Below are positions 12,001-21,639 of a stretch of DNA of 39,849 nt, one piece after another. Positions within the stretch are counted from its first letter, which is position 1, and each line of letters opens with the position of its first letter. The translations under genes were made by a program, and so were the position numbers. The notes under the pieces are model-generated. The model had not been told where the DNA came from. It ran no database searches and saw only the letters and a list, made by a program, of their open reading frames with translations. The stretch lies in NCBI GenBank assembly GCA_009193035.1, contig SWDT01000565.1:1-39849 (forward strand), written 5' to 3'. The DNA comes from Halicephalobus mephisto. Its lineage: Eukaryota; Nematoda; Chromadorea; Rhabditida; Panagrolaimidae.

Positions 12001-15000
12001 AGGAACAGGCTCAGCGGTCCTCAACCGATGGTACTTCAACACCGAAAGCAAAGTTTGCGTCAATTTCGTTTACTCCGGAAGATCAGGAAACCAGAATAAC
12101 TTCATTTCAAGACAACAGTGTCTTTCAACTTGCCCTGAGTACGAGTGAGTATTTACAGTAATCCCCTCAGTATACTGTTTTGAGAAAATTCTTAAATTTC
12201 AAAGTAGAATTTTTTTATGCGAAATTGGCATACTGTAGAAGTTTCTAAAATCTTCGGAAATATAATAGGTACTTCTGAAGTCTTCTAGAATCCTTTGGAA
12301 GGTTTCAAAGATTTAGAATTTTCCAAAATCCAATTAGAAAATTCTTGGAATCTTTGAAACTTTCATGTACACTTCTGTGTTCTTCCAGAATTCAGTTCAA
12401 AGATTTGAAAACTTTTGAAAATCGCATTGAAACTTTTAAAATTCTTTCTTCGTATGCGGGTTCTAGAAATTTCCCTAGATTCTGGAAAAGTTCGGGATTT
12501 TTGAATGGATTCTGGAAGCTTCAATGTGACTCAGAAGTTTTTGGATTATCGAATTGGATTCTGGAGACTCTCCAGAGGTCTATATGAAGTTTTCAAAGAA
12601 TTCAGAAGTCTTTAACTGAGATTTTGGAGGATTCTAAATCTTTGAAACCTTCCGAAGGATTCTAGAAGACCTCAGAAATATCTATCATATTTCCGAAGAT
12701 TTTAGAAACTTCTACAGTATGCCAATTTTACATCAAACAAAAACGGAAAATTTACTCAAAAGTTTTTTGAAATTTTTAAAAATTCTTAAATTTGATTTTT
12801 TAGAAGCCCGTGTCCAGCAGGCCAGCCTCACATCGGATTGTCCGGCCAGATAACCCACTGTGGAGCCACGGATCCGTCGATCTGTCCAGCTACTTACTGG
12901 TGTCACATCGGGGCGAGTTTGGAGACTTCTGTGTGCTGTCCCGGAGCTGCGGATCCTTGTGACCAACCGAAACAGGTCGGTGATGGAGAACACAGTGTCA
13001 CCAGATATTACTATCATCAACTAACAAGAACTTGTCTTCAATTCCGATATTCTGGAAAAAGTGGAAATGAAAATAATTTTTTAACTAAAAATGCCTGTGA
13101 ATCCAGATGTCCTGTATTTGTGTCTCCTTGTGCCAGTGGGGCTCCGGAAATGGACGAAAGTTTGGCTCCCGTTGCCTGCAGCGCCGCGGACAACGGCACC
13201 TGTTCCCCAGGGCATTGGTGTCACATAGGGGCGGACGAACAATCGACAATCTGCTGTTCAGGAGCTTCGATGAACATCTGCGATCAGGCCATGGTGGTGG
13301 GGAACGGTAGGGCTTCACTGCCAAGATACTACTTTAATCCCCTGACGAAGCAGTGTCTTCCATTTATCTACTCCGGAAGAAACGGTAACCAGAATAACTT
13401 CTTAAGCAAAGCTGCTTGTGAATCCGCTTGTGAAACCCTCCAGAATCCGTGTCTTCTGGGCGAACCAGCCACCGGAGCGAACGGGATGTACGTCACCTGC
13501 TCCTCCAGCTCCCCCAACGTCTGCCCCTCCGGCTATTGGTGCCACGTCGGGGCTGACGTCACTGAATCCATCTGCTGTCCCGGAGAATCCGACCCTTGCA
13601 CCTTGTCTTCTGCTTCTGGAGAAGGCGAAGAAAGTCTCACGAGGTTCTATTTCGACACCAACTTGAAACGATGCACAAAATTCACCTACGCCGGGAAATA
13701 CGGTAACGCTAACAATTTCGAAACTCTTCTACAATGCCAGATAAAATGTCCTGAATTCCAGTAAGTTTTTAAAATAACTAATAAGTAATATAATTTGAAA
13801 AATAATGAATTTTTTTAATTTCCGCATAAAAAAATTTTAAAATGAAAAATTCCACAATTCTAATGAAATCTATTTTTTTTCGGAAGTTTTAAAAATTCCT
13901 CTCGAGACAATATAGTAAAAATTTATTTTTACTTTTTATAATTCGGATTTTTGAATTTTTGAATTCCCGCGTAAAAGCGAGAGAAATTTAAAAAATGGAA
14001 AATCTGACAATTCAGAATAATCTTGATTTTTATTTTCGGAAGTTTTAAAAATTCCTCTCGAGACAATTCAGTAAAAATTTATTTTTACTTTTTATAACTC
14101 TGATTTTTGAATTCCCGCGCAGACAAGCGAAGTGTTGTAAAAAAGGAAAAAATGGAAAACCTGGTAAACTATTGCGAAATCGACTCATTTTTTTTCTTTT
14201 CGAGAAATCCTAAAAATCCACTTTGAAGTAATTTTCAAAAATAGTATATAAATTAAATAATTTTTCTAATGTGTAAAATTTTCGAAAATAATTTTTTACA
14301 TTTGGAAATTTGCAGAAACCCTTGTCCTTCTGGAGACCCGGCCCAGGCCCCCGGAGGCGGAATCCTGTTCTGTTCTGCAGAAAGACAAACTTGTCCGACC
14401 TCCTACTGGTGCCATATTGGGGCGACTTCAGAATCCACTGTCTGTTGTCCGAATGCGGATTCTGATCCTTGTCTCTCGGGCATGAGTGTGGGTTCCGGTC
14501 CTTACAAACTCCCCAGATTCTACTTCAACCAACATACAAGACAGTGTCTTCAGTTTACCTACACAGGGTACCTCGGAAGTCAGAACAGCTTCACTTCCTT
14601 GAAGGACTGCGAACGAAGATGCCCCGTCTTCAGGTCGCCCTGTCCGGGGGCCGAGGGAACTGCCATGGTCCCTGTGACTCGGTGCAGTGCCCAGAACCCG
14701 CAAAGCTGTCCTTCAGGGTACTGGTGTCATGTTGGGGGAACTCCAGATTCCTCCGCTTGTTGTCCAGGAGCCAGTTTCGATCCTTGCGGACTTCCCCTAA
14801 GCCGGGGGGTCATCGACAAGTTCGGACCTTTCACCAGATGGTATTACGACAGAAAATCGAAAATTTGCAAACCATTCCAATACGGTGGAACCAAAGGAAA
14901 TGAAAATAATTTCTTGACGAAAGAAGATTGTGCTCAACGATGTCCAGAATTCGTGAATCCTTGTTTTTTCGGAGAAGCCTTGACAGATCCACAAACAGGT

Positions 15001-15996
15001 TCAGTCAAGTACTGTAATCCTCAGGATTTTATGGATTGTCCAAGAGACTATTACTGTCACACTGGAACTAATTTCGAAACTTCCGTTTGTTGTCTGAAGC
15101 AAAGAGGCCACCAGATCCCACCGCTTACAGTATTCAAACCCCCGCCGTCCCCGTTTCTGAAATCCCCCTTCAAATCCAGAATGGGGAAGCACAGTACCCA
15201 GTCGAAGGTTGAATTCCATCAGAGTCTCCAGGAACCAGCCCAGATCCCCTCCTTGAGACAACTCTGTCCCCACGGAGACCCCCTGATGACGGTCTTCGGC
15301 ATGCCCGAAACTTGCAACATGCACGACAACCTCCCGTGCTCGAACCCCGATTACGTCTGCAGCTTGATGAGCACTGGAGAATCCTACTGTTGTCCTGATG
15401 CCAGTGAGTTTTCTAAATTGAAATTCTCTAAAATTCAAAATTCCCAAAAATTTCAAAAAAGTTTAATAAAATTCTAAAATTTTATAAATTCTGTAACTTT
15501 TTAAAATTGTACAGAATTTAGTGAAAAAATTAAAATTTATTCAATTCTGAAAATTTAAAAATATTCATTTTAAATTTTTTAATTATATAATTTTGAAAAT
15601 TTAAAATTTTCGAAAATGTATAAATTTTCATAATTATGTGATTCATACAGTATCCTTCCAGAACACGTGTGTCTCCAGCCACAAACGGATTGTCAGTCCT
15701 CGTCGAGCCAGACCTACGGGTACAACCCGACGACGGACACCTGTCAACCCGGCTGCGGAGGGTTCACGACCCTCGTTCAGTGTTCCAACATCTGTTGCAA
15801 TAAGGTTTTTTAAAAGTTATTTATTATTTTAATTTTAAAAATTCAGGGTTATAATTTATTGATGAAATTAAACGACGATATTAGACCTTCAGAATCCGGT
15901 TCCGACGATGATTTATTGGATGAATTTTTTGATGAACCGAGATCAAACAGAACTGAATCGAGACGAAAGTGGTTTGACGTCATCCGAATCTTTTAG
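6037..15996 (+). CDS. Giant secreted multi-Kunitz / lustrin-repeat matrix protein (MLT-11-like), 12 exons, 1,975 residues
   Basis: Exons: 6037-6280, 6615-6782, 7154-7849, 8378-8512, 8557-8952, 9195-9727, 10364-11132, 11496-12144, 12804-13760, 14316-15403, 15662-15804, 15847-15996. All phases agree. A signal peptide (MSKYRWKFLFLFLFFNYSYG) leads to a first lustrin module (residues ~85-135), three Kunitz domains (~140-368), a Ser/Thr/Pro-rich then acidic linker (~370-600), and ten further Kunitz domains alternating with lustrin modules of the type NPCxxG...YWCHIG...CCPG. A last cysteine-rich domain (~1880-1926) and an acidic tail with DDDLLDEFFDEP follow. Kunitz domains are serine-protease inhibitor folds; nematode proteins of this architecture act in the cuticle during moulting, MLT-11 being the best known. 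Every Kunitz domain keeps Cys 5, 30, 51 and 55 but lacks Cys 14 and 38. Orthology to mlt-11 is inferred from architecture only. Confidence 0.88.
6263..6458. repeat. 98-bp tandem duplication spanning an exon end and its 5' splice site
   Basis: Two near-identical copies with a 98-base period start at 6263 and 6361. Each begins AATTAACTCAAAAAATAG and continues with GTCAGAAATAT. The first copy contains the end of the first Kunitz-gene exon and its donor (GT at 6281). The second carries the same donor at 6379. Use of the second would read into a TAA at 6307-6309, so only the first is productive. Confidence 0.8.
7913..8283. mobile_element. MITE-like element with 20-bp terminal inverted repeats, 371 bp, in a Kunitz-gene intron
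   Basis: The left end TATTCGTGGCGGGATCAGTG (7913-7932) matches the reverse complement of the right end CAATGGTCCCGTCACGAATA (8264-8283) at 17 of 20 positions. Inside are two more copies of the same terminus: GCGGTCCCGTCACGAACGA near 8090 and, inverted, TCGTTCGTTGTGGGACCG near 8199-8216. One small inverted-repeat element may therefore be nested in, or partly duplicated within, another. No transposase frame is present, so it would be non-autonomous. It lies in the intron 7850-8377. Confidence 0.6.
11268..11400. repeat. AAAGTTGA short repeat array, second location
   Basis: About eight units of the form CAAAGTTGAxxxTCAAAGTTCGA run through the intron 11133-11495. The last third flips to the complement (TCAACTTTGACAATTAACTTTGACG), so the array can fold on itself. 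It is related to the array at 4185-4405. Confidence 0.6.
12170..12790. repeat. Degenerate TTCTAGAA / TTCTGGAAG spacer inside a Kunitz-gene intron
   Basis: Most of the intron 12145-12803 consists of loosely repeated words such as TTCTAGAATC, TTCTGGAAG and CTTCTGAAGTC with no fixed period. The same text fills 3480-3720, 4600-5100, 16960-17330, 17760-18990 and 29760-30110. TTCnnGAA words resemble heat-shock elements, but their abundance points to a decayed repeat family. Confidence 0.5.
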
Positions 15997-15999
15997 TTT

Positions 16000-16776
16000 T
16001 ACACGCAAAAAGGGTGTATTAAAACCGCCTTAATGTATCAGGTACATTACACTCAGTGCATACGTGCATTAAGTTGATATCGATATACTCTATTCAACAC
16101 ATCGATTTATTAAAACAGTTCTGATGTATTAGACACAATATATTCAATGTACCGATTTACTAAATTTAATATCAATATATTATATTTAGTATATCGATTC
16201 ATTAAAACAGTTCTGATACAATGTACTCAATGTATAGATACATTAAGCATAATATCGACGTATTATATTCAATCTATGAATTCATGAAAACAACTCTGAT
16301 GTATCGGATGCATTTTATTCAGTATGTCGGTATATTAAGTTGAGATTAAGGCATTTTATTTAATGTACCGGTACACTGAATATAATCTATCTGACACATC
16401 AGAGCCGTGTTAGTGAATCCATATATTGAATATAGTATATCGGCATCACTTTAATGTACCGATATATTAAACATAATGTATCGATATATTAGGACTCTTT
16501 TAATGTATCGATACATTGAATATAATTTATCTGATACATTAGAATTCTTTTAATATATCAATACCTTAAATATAGTATATTTCTATCAACTTGATGTATC
16601 TACACATTGAATATATTGTATCTAATGCATCAGTGCCGTTTTAGTATTTTTATACATTGAATATAGTATATCGATATCGCTTAATGTATCTATACATTGG
16701 ACATAACGTATTTGATATATCAGAGTCGTTTTAATGTATTCATACATTATGTTCAATGTACCCATTTTTGTGTGTA
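16000..16776. mobile_element. Foldback element, 777 bp, with TA ends and repetitive long inverted arms
   Basis: The left end TACACGCAAAAAGGGTGTATT (16000-16020) is matched in inverse by the right end AATGTACCCATTTTTGTGTGTA (16755-16776). The two halves are inverted copies over their length. The left half carries CGATTTATTAAAACAGTTCTGATGTATT-like units near 16103, 16195 and 16280, and the right half carries the complement near 16400, 16535, 16625 and 16715. Bounding TA dinucleotides would fit Tc1/mariner-type target duplication. There is no coding capacity. The element starts 3 bases after the Kunitz-gene stop codon (15994-15996). Confidence 0.7.
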
Positions 16777-16892
16777 CTGAAGACAGTCTTTCCTTGAATG
16801 CAGGTCCTTTTTTAGCCTCTTTCGAAATCAATATTCCGTTAACTCCCAGGATTCTCTAAATTTTCAAAAATCATACTTTTATAAAAATTGAA

Positions 16893-16898
16893 AATAAA
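16893..16898 (+). promoter_or_regulatory. Polyadenylation signal AATAAA, candidate for the Kunitz gene
   Basis: This is the first AATAAA I find after the Kunitz stop at 15996. If it is used, the 3'UTR is about 0.9 kb and contains the whole foldback element. An unseen variant signal inside the element could end the transcript earlier. Confidence 0.4.
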
Positions 16899-16959
16899 CA
16901 TTATTACGAAATCGTTCCGACACAAATTTCGAAACTTTCTGAAAACTGCCAAAATCCAT

Positions 16960-19016
16960 GTTTGCAGGACTTTCTACTGGATTCTGGAAGACTCCAGAAG
17001 CTTTATTAAGATTATCGAAAGTCGCGGAATTTTCTTACAGGATTCTGAAAAGTTCTAGAAGACTTCAGAAGTTTCCATAGATTTCTAAAAAGTTCTAGAA
17101 GCTATCATGAGGCTCTGGAAGACTCCAGAAGTTCACCCGAGATTCAGGAGAGCTTCAGAACTTTCTTACAGGATTCTAAAAGATTCTAGAAGTTACTACA
17201 GGATTCTGGGAAATTTCAAGATGTTTTTACAGAATTTTAAAAACTTCCAGAATCTGACGGAAGGATTCTGGAAGACTTCAGAAGTTAACTCGAAGTTCTG
17301 GAAATTTTCTAACGACTTCACATGATTTCAGAATCCTCCACTGTGTTTTCCTAATATTATAGTTTTTCTGAAAAATAAAAATATTGATTATTGACCAGTC
17401 ATTAGAGATTGACCAAAGTCCGTTTTTCCGTTCATCTGCCGGTTAGAGGAGGACAAAGAACATTCGTTTGACCAAGACAGCTGCCCCGCCTTGAAATAAC
17501 TTGTTTTCAGTTTTTAATTTTTTTACTTTTTATCGTTTATTTCGTCGTTGTCGGTCGATGAAATTGAGCATCCGAAACTATGTTCATTGTTGATTCTTTT
17601 CAGCAAAAATATGGATAAATTTTTTTAATTCAAAAATGTTTTTTAATTTTTTCGAAAATAATGATTTTAAAAATTTTTTTAATTTAAAAATAATTTTATA
17701 TTATTGATAGAATTTTTTCGAAAATTTTGGAATTTAAAAAAATGTGGAATTTTTTCAAAATCTTTGAAATTTTAGAAGTTCATTGAAAATTCTGAAATTT
17801 TCGAAAATCTTTTAGAAATTTCAAAATCCTTCCAGAATCTGGTGGACTTCTGAAATTTTTTAAAATTTTACTGGATTCTGAGTTTTTTAGGAATTTTATA
17901 GAATCTTCTGGAGTCTTCTGAAAATTTTCGGAAATTTTTAAATATTTTTAGAATTTTCTAGAAACTTCTGAATTTTTTCAGAATCCCCGATAAGCATCTA
18001 GAATTTTCCGGAATTTTGTAAAATTTTTGGTGAAATTTGAAGAATTCCAAAATTTTCTAGAAGATTCTGAATTTTTAAGAATTTTCTAAAATCCTTCAAA
18101 AAATTTTAAATCCTTTTAGAAATTTCTGAATTTTTTCAGATTCCTCTAAATTTCTAGAATCCAATTGAAAATTCTGAATTTTTCGAAATCTTTTAAAAAA
18201 TTAAAAATTTCCCAAAATCCAATTCTCCAAAATTGAATATATTCGTATTGAGACAATTTCGAAACGATTCACGTTTTGTTTTTAATTATTTTTTTATTGT
18301 TTGTCAGACCGATTCGAAAAAACACATAATGCTGAAATAGTCGAGAAAAAATCAAATTGTGAGTCAGATGGTTGGATTTTCAGATAAACACGATTTTACC
18401 TGTCTGTTGTCGGATTTCATGTTCTTTTTGATCCTTCTAAGAGATCAAAGATTGATCTCAGAAATGACCAATAAAAATCCTTTGACCGTGTTTATCTTTT
18501 CCGATTTTCTAGAATCTCGTAAAATTTACAGCAGACGTCTAGAATCTTGTTAAAAATTTAAAGTTTTCAGAATCTCGGAAGGAATTCCGAAGGTTTAGAA
18601 TCTCCCAAGTTTTAGAAAATTTTAGAATCCTCTGAAATCGAGATTCTGGAAGTTTCTAAAACCCTTTAGAATATTCCAAAGTCTCATGGAAGATTCTGAA
18701 GTCTTCTAGAATCTTGTAGAAGATTTTGGAAGACTTCAGAATCCACTTAAAATTTCTGATTTTAAGTTTTTTTTATTTTCGAATCTTCTAGAATCTTATT
18801 AGAAATTTTTTAGAATCTTATGAGAGGATTTTGAATTTTTTTAGAAAGTTTTAGAAAATTCTAGAATCCAGTTAAAACTCGGGGTTTTTTAAAATCAAAA
18901 TTATGAAAGTTTTAAAATAATAGAATGTTCTAAAAATTTCCAGAATTTTGTTAAAAATTTCAAAATTTTCTGGAATTTTATGAAAAATTTTCAGAATTTC
19001 CTGAATCCAGAGGATT
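16960..19016. repeat. Spacer of degenerate TTCTAGAATC-type repeats
   Basis: Bases 16960-17330 and 17760-18990 are dominated by TTCTAGAA, TTCTGGAAG, CCAGAATC and similar words without a clear period. Between them, 17400-17520 is less AT-rich and could be regulatory or the remains of something else. I find no reading frame or splice pattern that supports a gene in this 2 kb. Confidence 0.5.
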
Positions 19017-19186
19017 CTTCACACAAGAAAACGTAATTTTTGACACAGTAACAAATGCAAATTTTTACTATTAAGTTACGTTTTTATTACAAAAGTTAAA
19101 TATTCAAGAAAAATGTGACGATTATTATATTTTTGTTATATTTCGAAATTTTTACTGAACAAAAAGTTGCTTTTTTGTGTGTGAAG
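19017..19186. mobile_element. Short inverted-repeat element (MITE-like), 170 bp
   Basis: The left arm begins CTTCACACAAGAAAACGTAA (19017-19036). The right arm ends TTGCTTTTTTGTGTGTGAAG (19167-19186), its near reverse complement, and the pairing continues inward for about 40 bases, including TTTTTG and CAGTAA words. It interrupts the degenerate spacer. Its CACACAAAAA-like ends resemble those of the 16000-16776 foldback element, so the two may be related. Confidence 0.6.
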
Positions 19187-19430
19187 ATTTGGAATTTTAT
19201 GAAGTTTTTTAGAACTTTCTAGAATTTCATAAGATTCTGAAATTTCCCAGATTCTCGATGAAGATTTAAATTTTTCAAAATTTCGAAAAACTTTTCCAAA
19301 TTTTAAAAATTATTTAAACTCAAAAATTTTACAAAAATGTTTATTTTTAAATGTTTAGATTTATTTGTGAAGAAACTTTTAGTTTTTGCTTGATCGATAG
19401 TGCTCGTTTCTAGCTTGTCTGGCTTGAAAA

Positions 19431-19511
19431 ATGTCTGTGATCGGTCCTGGGACAGCGGCAACCGGCCGAGCACGTGGCCAGGCCCGTAAACTGTTGCATT
19501 TCGTCTCGTGA
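19431..19511 (+). other. GC-rich small open frame upstream of the 19611 gene
   Basis: A sharply GC-rich island in AT-rich sequence holds a 26-codon open frame starting MSVIGPGTAATGRARGQ, with stop at 19509-19511, 99 bases before the start at 19611. I could not join it in phase to the next exon. It may be promoter sequence, part of an outron, an upstream open frame, or a short peptide gene. Confidence 0.25.
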
Positions 19512-19610
19512 TCTCTGATTTTATTCACTAATTCTGAAAATCTGATGTCAAATAAATATTCTTCAAAAAATATTCGATTCAGGTCTGATTTTGAATTTTT
19601 TTAGTTAAAA

Positions 19611-20661
19611 ATGCCAGAATCAGAAGTTACTGTAATTTCTAGTCGGCATCATAGACCCCGAGGCATTGTCAACTCCATCATCGCCACAGGACTCGCCAGA
19701 ATTGTCATAAACGAAGAAAGGGGGATTTTTATTGTAAGTTTTTAAATTTTAAAAATTTAAAATCATTTTTTTTTTAAATTTAAAATTTTTACAAAATTTT
19801 TTAAGAATTTCCGAAACTCAAAACTTTAAATATTTTGAAAATTATCATAAAATTTTTAAAAATTTTAAAAGTATTTTAAAAAGTAGAAAAATGAATTGCT
19901 AGATTTTCCATTTTTTTATTTTCACTCGTCCTAGCATGGGAATTTAGAAAAATCAATTTTTAAATAATTTCTTTAATAATGAAAACATGAAATTAAGTTT
20001 TTTACAATAAAATTGTAATTTCTGTAATAAAAACCAGTTTTAAATAATAAAAGTATAAATTTCTTTAATAATAAAAGTATAAATTTCTTTAATAATAAAA
20101 ATATAAATTCTTTTAATAATAAAAATATAAATTTCTTTAATAATAAAAATATAAATTCTTTTAATAATAAAAATATAAATTCTTTTAATAATAAAAATGT
20201 AAAAATTGCAGGCTAGCCTTGCTGCAGATGACGAAAATTTTGGAATCCATGGAATTTTCGACAAACATTCAGACAAACCTTCGACTTCGTTGGCCAACAT
20301 ATCCATTACTGAGGGAGACACTGGGGATCATTATCGGGTCCTAAATGTCCCTGTTGAATTTTTTCCCGTCAAGAATCCCGTGACTAATGTTGTTCACACT
20401 CACATCAGGTTCAATCATCCAGCAGTGAAATTCGAAACTAAAGAATTGTTGATCGGAGATCGGGCCGAAATCGAAATTCAGCAGCAGCTCGGGGCCCAGA
20501 TAGAACGGGAAATAGAGCTGAGCAAACCCATCGTCCATCTGGGGCAGATGTCCCTCAAAATCGTCACTTCTCAGAAGATAGAACCGGGATTCAGAAGAGA
20601 AAGTATTTCTGAAAATTCCCCTCTTCCCATTCTGGAGCAATCTGAGGACTTTCTTGTTTAA
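19611..20661 (+). CDS. Unrecognised 190-residue protein, two exons
   Basis: Exon 1 is 19611-19733 (41 codons, beginning MPESEVTVISSRHHRPRG) and exon 2 is 20212-20661, both in phase 0. The ATG follows a TTTTTTTAG acceptor at 19604 by 6 bases, as for a trans-spliced start. The protein has no signal peptide or membrane segment. It contains a hydrophobic patch (GIVNSIIATGLARIVI), a central segment with HTHIRFNHPAVKFETKELL, a Gln/Glu-rich probable helix (EIEIQQQLGAQIEREIEL) and a Ser/Glu-rich tail. Codon use is normal for the window and an AATAAA follows at 20728. I do not recognise a family; it is probably soluble and intracellular. Confidence 0.7.
20041..20205. repeat. Tandem repeat of about 24 bp, 7 copies, abutting an exon
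   Basis: The unit is close to AATAATAAAAATATAAATTC followed by TTTT or TTCTTT and runs almost to the acceptor at 20211 of the unrecognised gene. It leaves a pyrimidine-poor acceptor (AAAATTGCAG). Copy-number change here could alter splicing of this intron. Confidence 0.8.
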
Positions 20662-20727
20662 AAATACATTCAGATTTTTTAGTGCTTTCGCTTCATTGGA
20701 TTTTCCGCAATTGTTAGTAAAAGTTTT

Positions 20728-20733
20728 AATAAA
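20728..20733 (+). promoter_or_regulatory. Polyadenylation signal AATAAA
   Basis: It lies 66 bases after the stop codon of the 190-residue gene, a usual distance. Confidence 0.7.
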
Positions 20734-20799
20734 AATTATATAAACATTTGAAATGCACACGTAATTGCCATGGGACAGAACTCCAATCTAATCAGGGCT

Positions 20800-20951
20800 T
20801 ACCTACGGGCTCTAGAGGGATTAGTTTCCACTAATATTCCGGGCCAAAGACCTTCCAAGTAGACATCTCCAGTTAGATAGTCCGATGAAGTACCCTATTG
20901 TTCAAATAACGACAGCAATAGGAGAAACACGATACCTAACATGATAAGGAG
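20800..20951 (-). pseudogene. Decayed copy of SMIM12-like exon 2 (copy 1)
   Basis: The minus strand matches the intact exon at 21215-21396 along its length. Shared words include an acceptor (TTTTCCAG), GGTACTTCATCGGACTATCT against GGATACCTCATCGAACAG, and a CCTCTAGA tail. Stops and frame shifts prevent translation. Confidence 0.65.
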
Positions 20952-21007
20952 CTGGAAAATAACTGTAAACACATTATGCCCAATTTAATTAAGACTCACC
21001 AAGTGTG

Positions 21008-21167
21008 TTCTAGAGGGATTAAGCTCTTGTGGAATTAGTCTTCGGCTTCTACATCGAACTAAGGACATTTCGGCAAACAATCTCCAGTTAACTTCTGCCC
21101 TACAAAGCACCTCAATGTTCTAACGACGGCAAAAACAAGAAAATAAGACACCTAATGTGATAAAAAC
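21008..21167 (-). pseudogene. Decayed copy of SMIM12-like exon 2 (copy 2)
   Basis: It keeps the TTTTTAG acceptor and the order of words seen in the intact exon (TTGCCGTCGT, GAAGTTAACTGGAGA, CCACAAGAGCTTAATCCCTC). In the expected frame stops appear within about 20 codons. It lies about 210 bases from its neighbours on either side, forming a tandem series of exon 2 plus flank. Confidence 0.65.
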
Positions 21168-21214
21168 CTAAAAATAATACTAAATTTATTACATTTAGTT
21201 TGATTTGGACCTGC

Positions 21215-21504
21215 CTATAGAGTTTTGGATGAATTGAGCTCTTGTTGCATCAGTCTTTCGTTCCTACTTTGGACTAGGGACTTCTCCAAGTACGGGATCT
21301 CCTTCTTTCCTTCAGTTAACCTCTGTTCGATGAGGTATCCCACTGTTCCGACGACGACGGCAACAGGAAATACGAGATATCCGACATAACGAGAACCTAA
21401 AAATTAAACGAAATTTAGACTTCATATATCGGAGACAATTAAATAAAATTTAGCATTCATATATTAAAAAACTTACTTAATCTAGATGCAACCACGTACC
21501 ACAT
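21215..21504 (-). CDS. SMIM12-like small integral membrane protein, 69 residues
   Basis: Two minus-strand exons: 21477-21504 (ATG at 21504, nine codons MWYVVASRL, donor GTAAGT, phase 1) and 21215-21396 (acceptor TTTTTAG). The protein has one membrane segment (YLVFPVAVVVGTVGYLIE) followed by a charged tail (SLVQSRNERLMQQEL). The start MW, the FPVA(V/F)VVG(T/A)VGY core and the ER/RL tail match the SMIM12 family, a small conserved single-pass protein of unknown function; the vertebrate protein is somewhat longer. AATAAA on the minus strand at 21185-21190 is 25 bases past the stop. The gene is flanked by three damaged relatives. Family assignment rests on recalled similarity. Confidence 0.72.
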
Positions 21505-21639
21505 CCTGCCTTGGGGAAAACCCAATTTCCGAAATGAGCTTCGATGACGAGCAAAACCAAAGAGCAACGTCGCGGAAGAGACACTCGAAACCCGGTCTCG
21601 GAACGAAACTCACAATTACTTAGATCAGTCGCGATTTTA

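Noticed and set aside
15651..15661. Acceptor ATACAG at 15650 for the penultimate Kunitz-gene exon
   Set aside because: It gives a frame without the cysteine pattern; the acceptor TTCCAG at 15661 restores the Cys-rich frame in phase.
20040..20321. Minus-strand frame with repeated YIFIIK units
   Set aside because: It is the 24-bp AT-rich tandem array read in frame, overlapping a real plus-strand exon.
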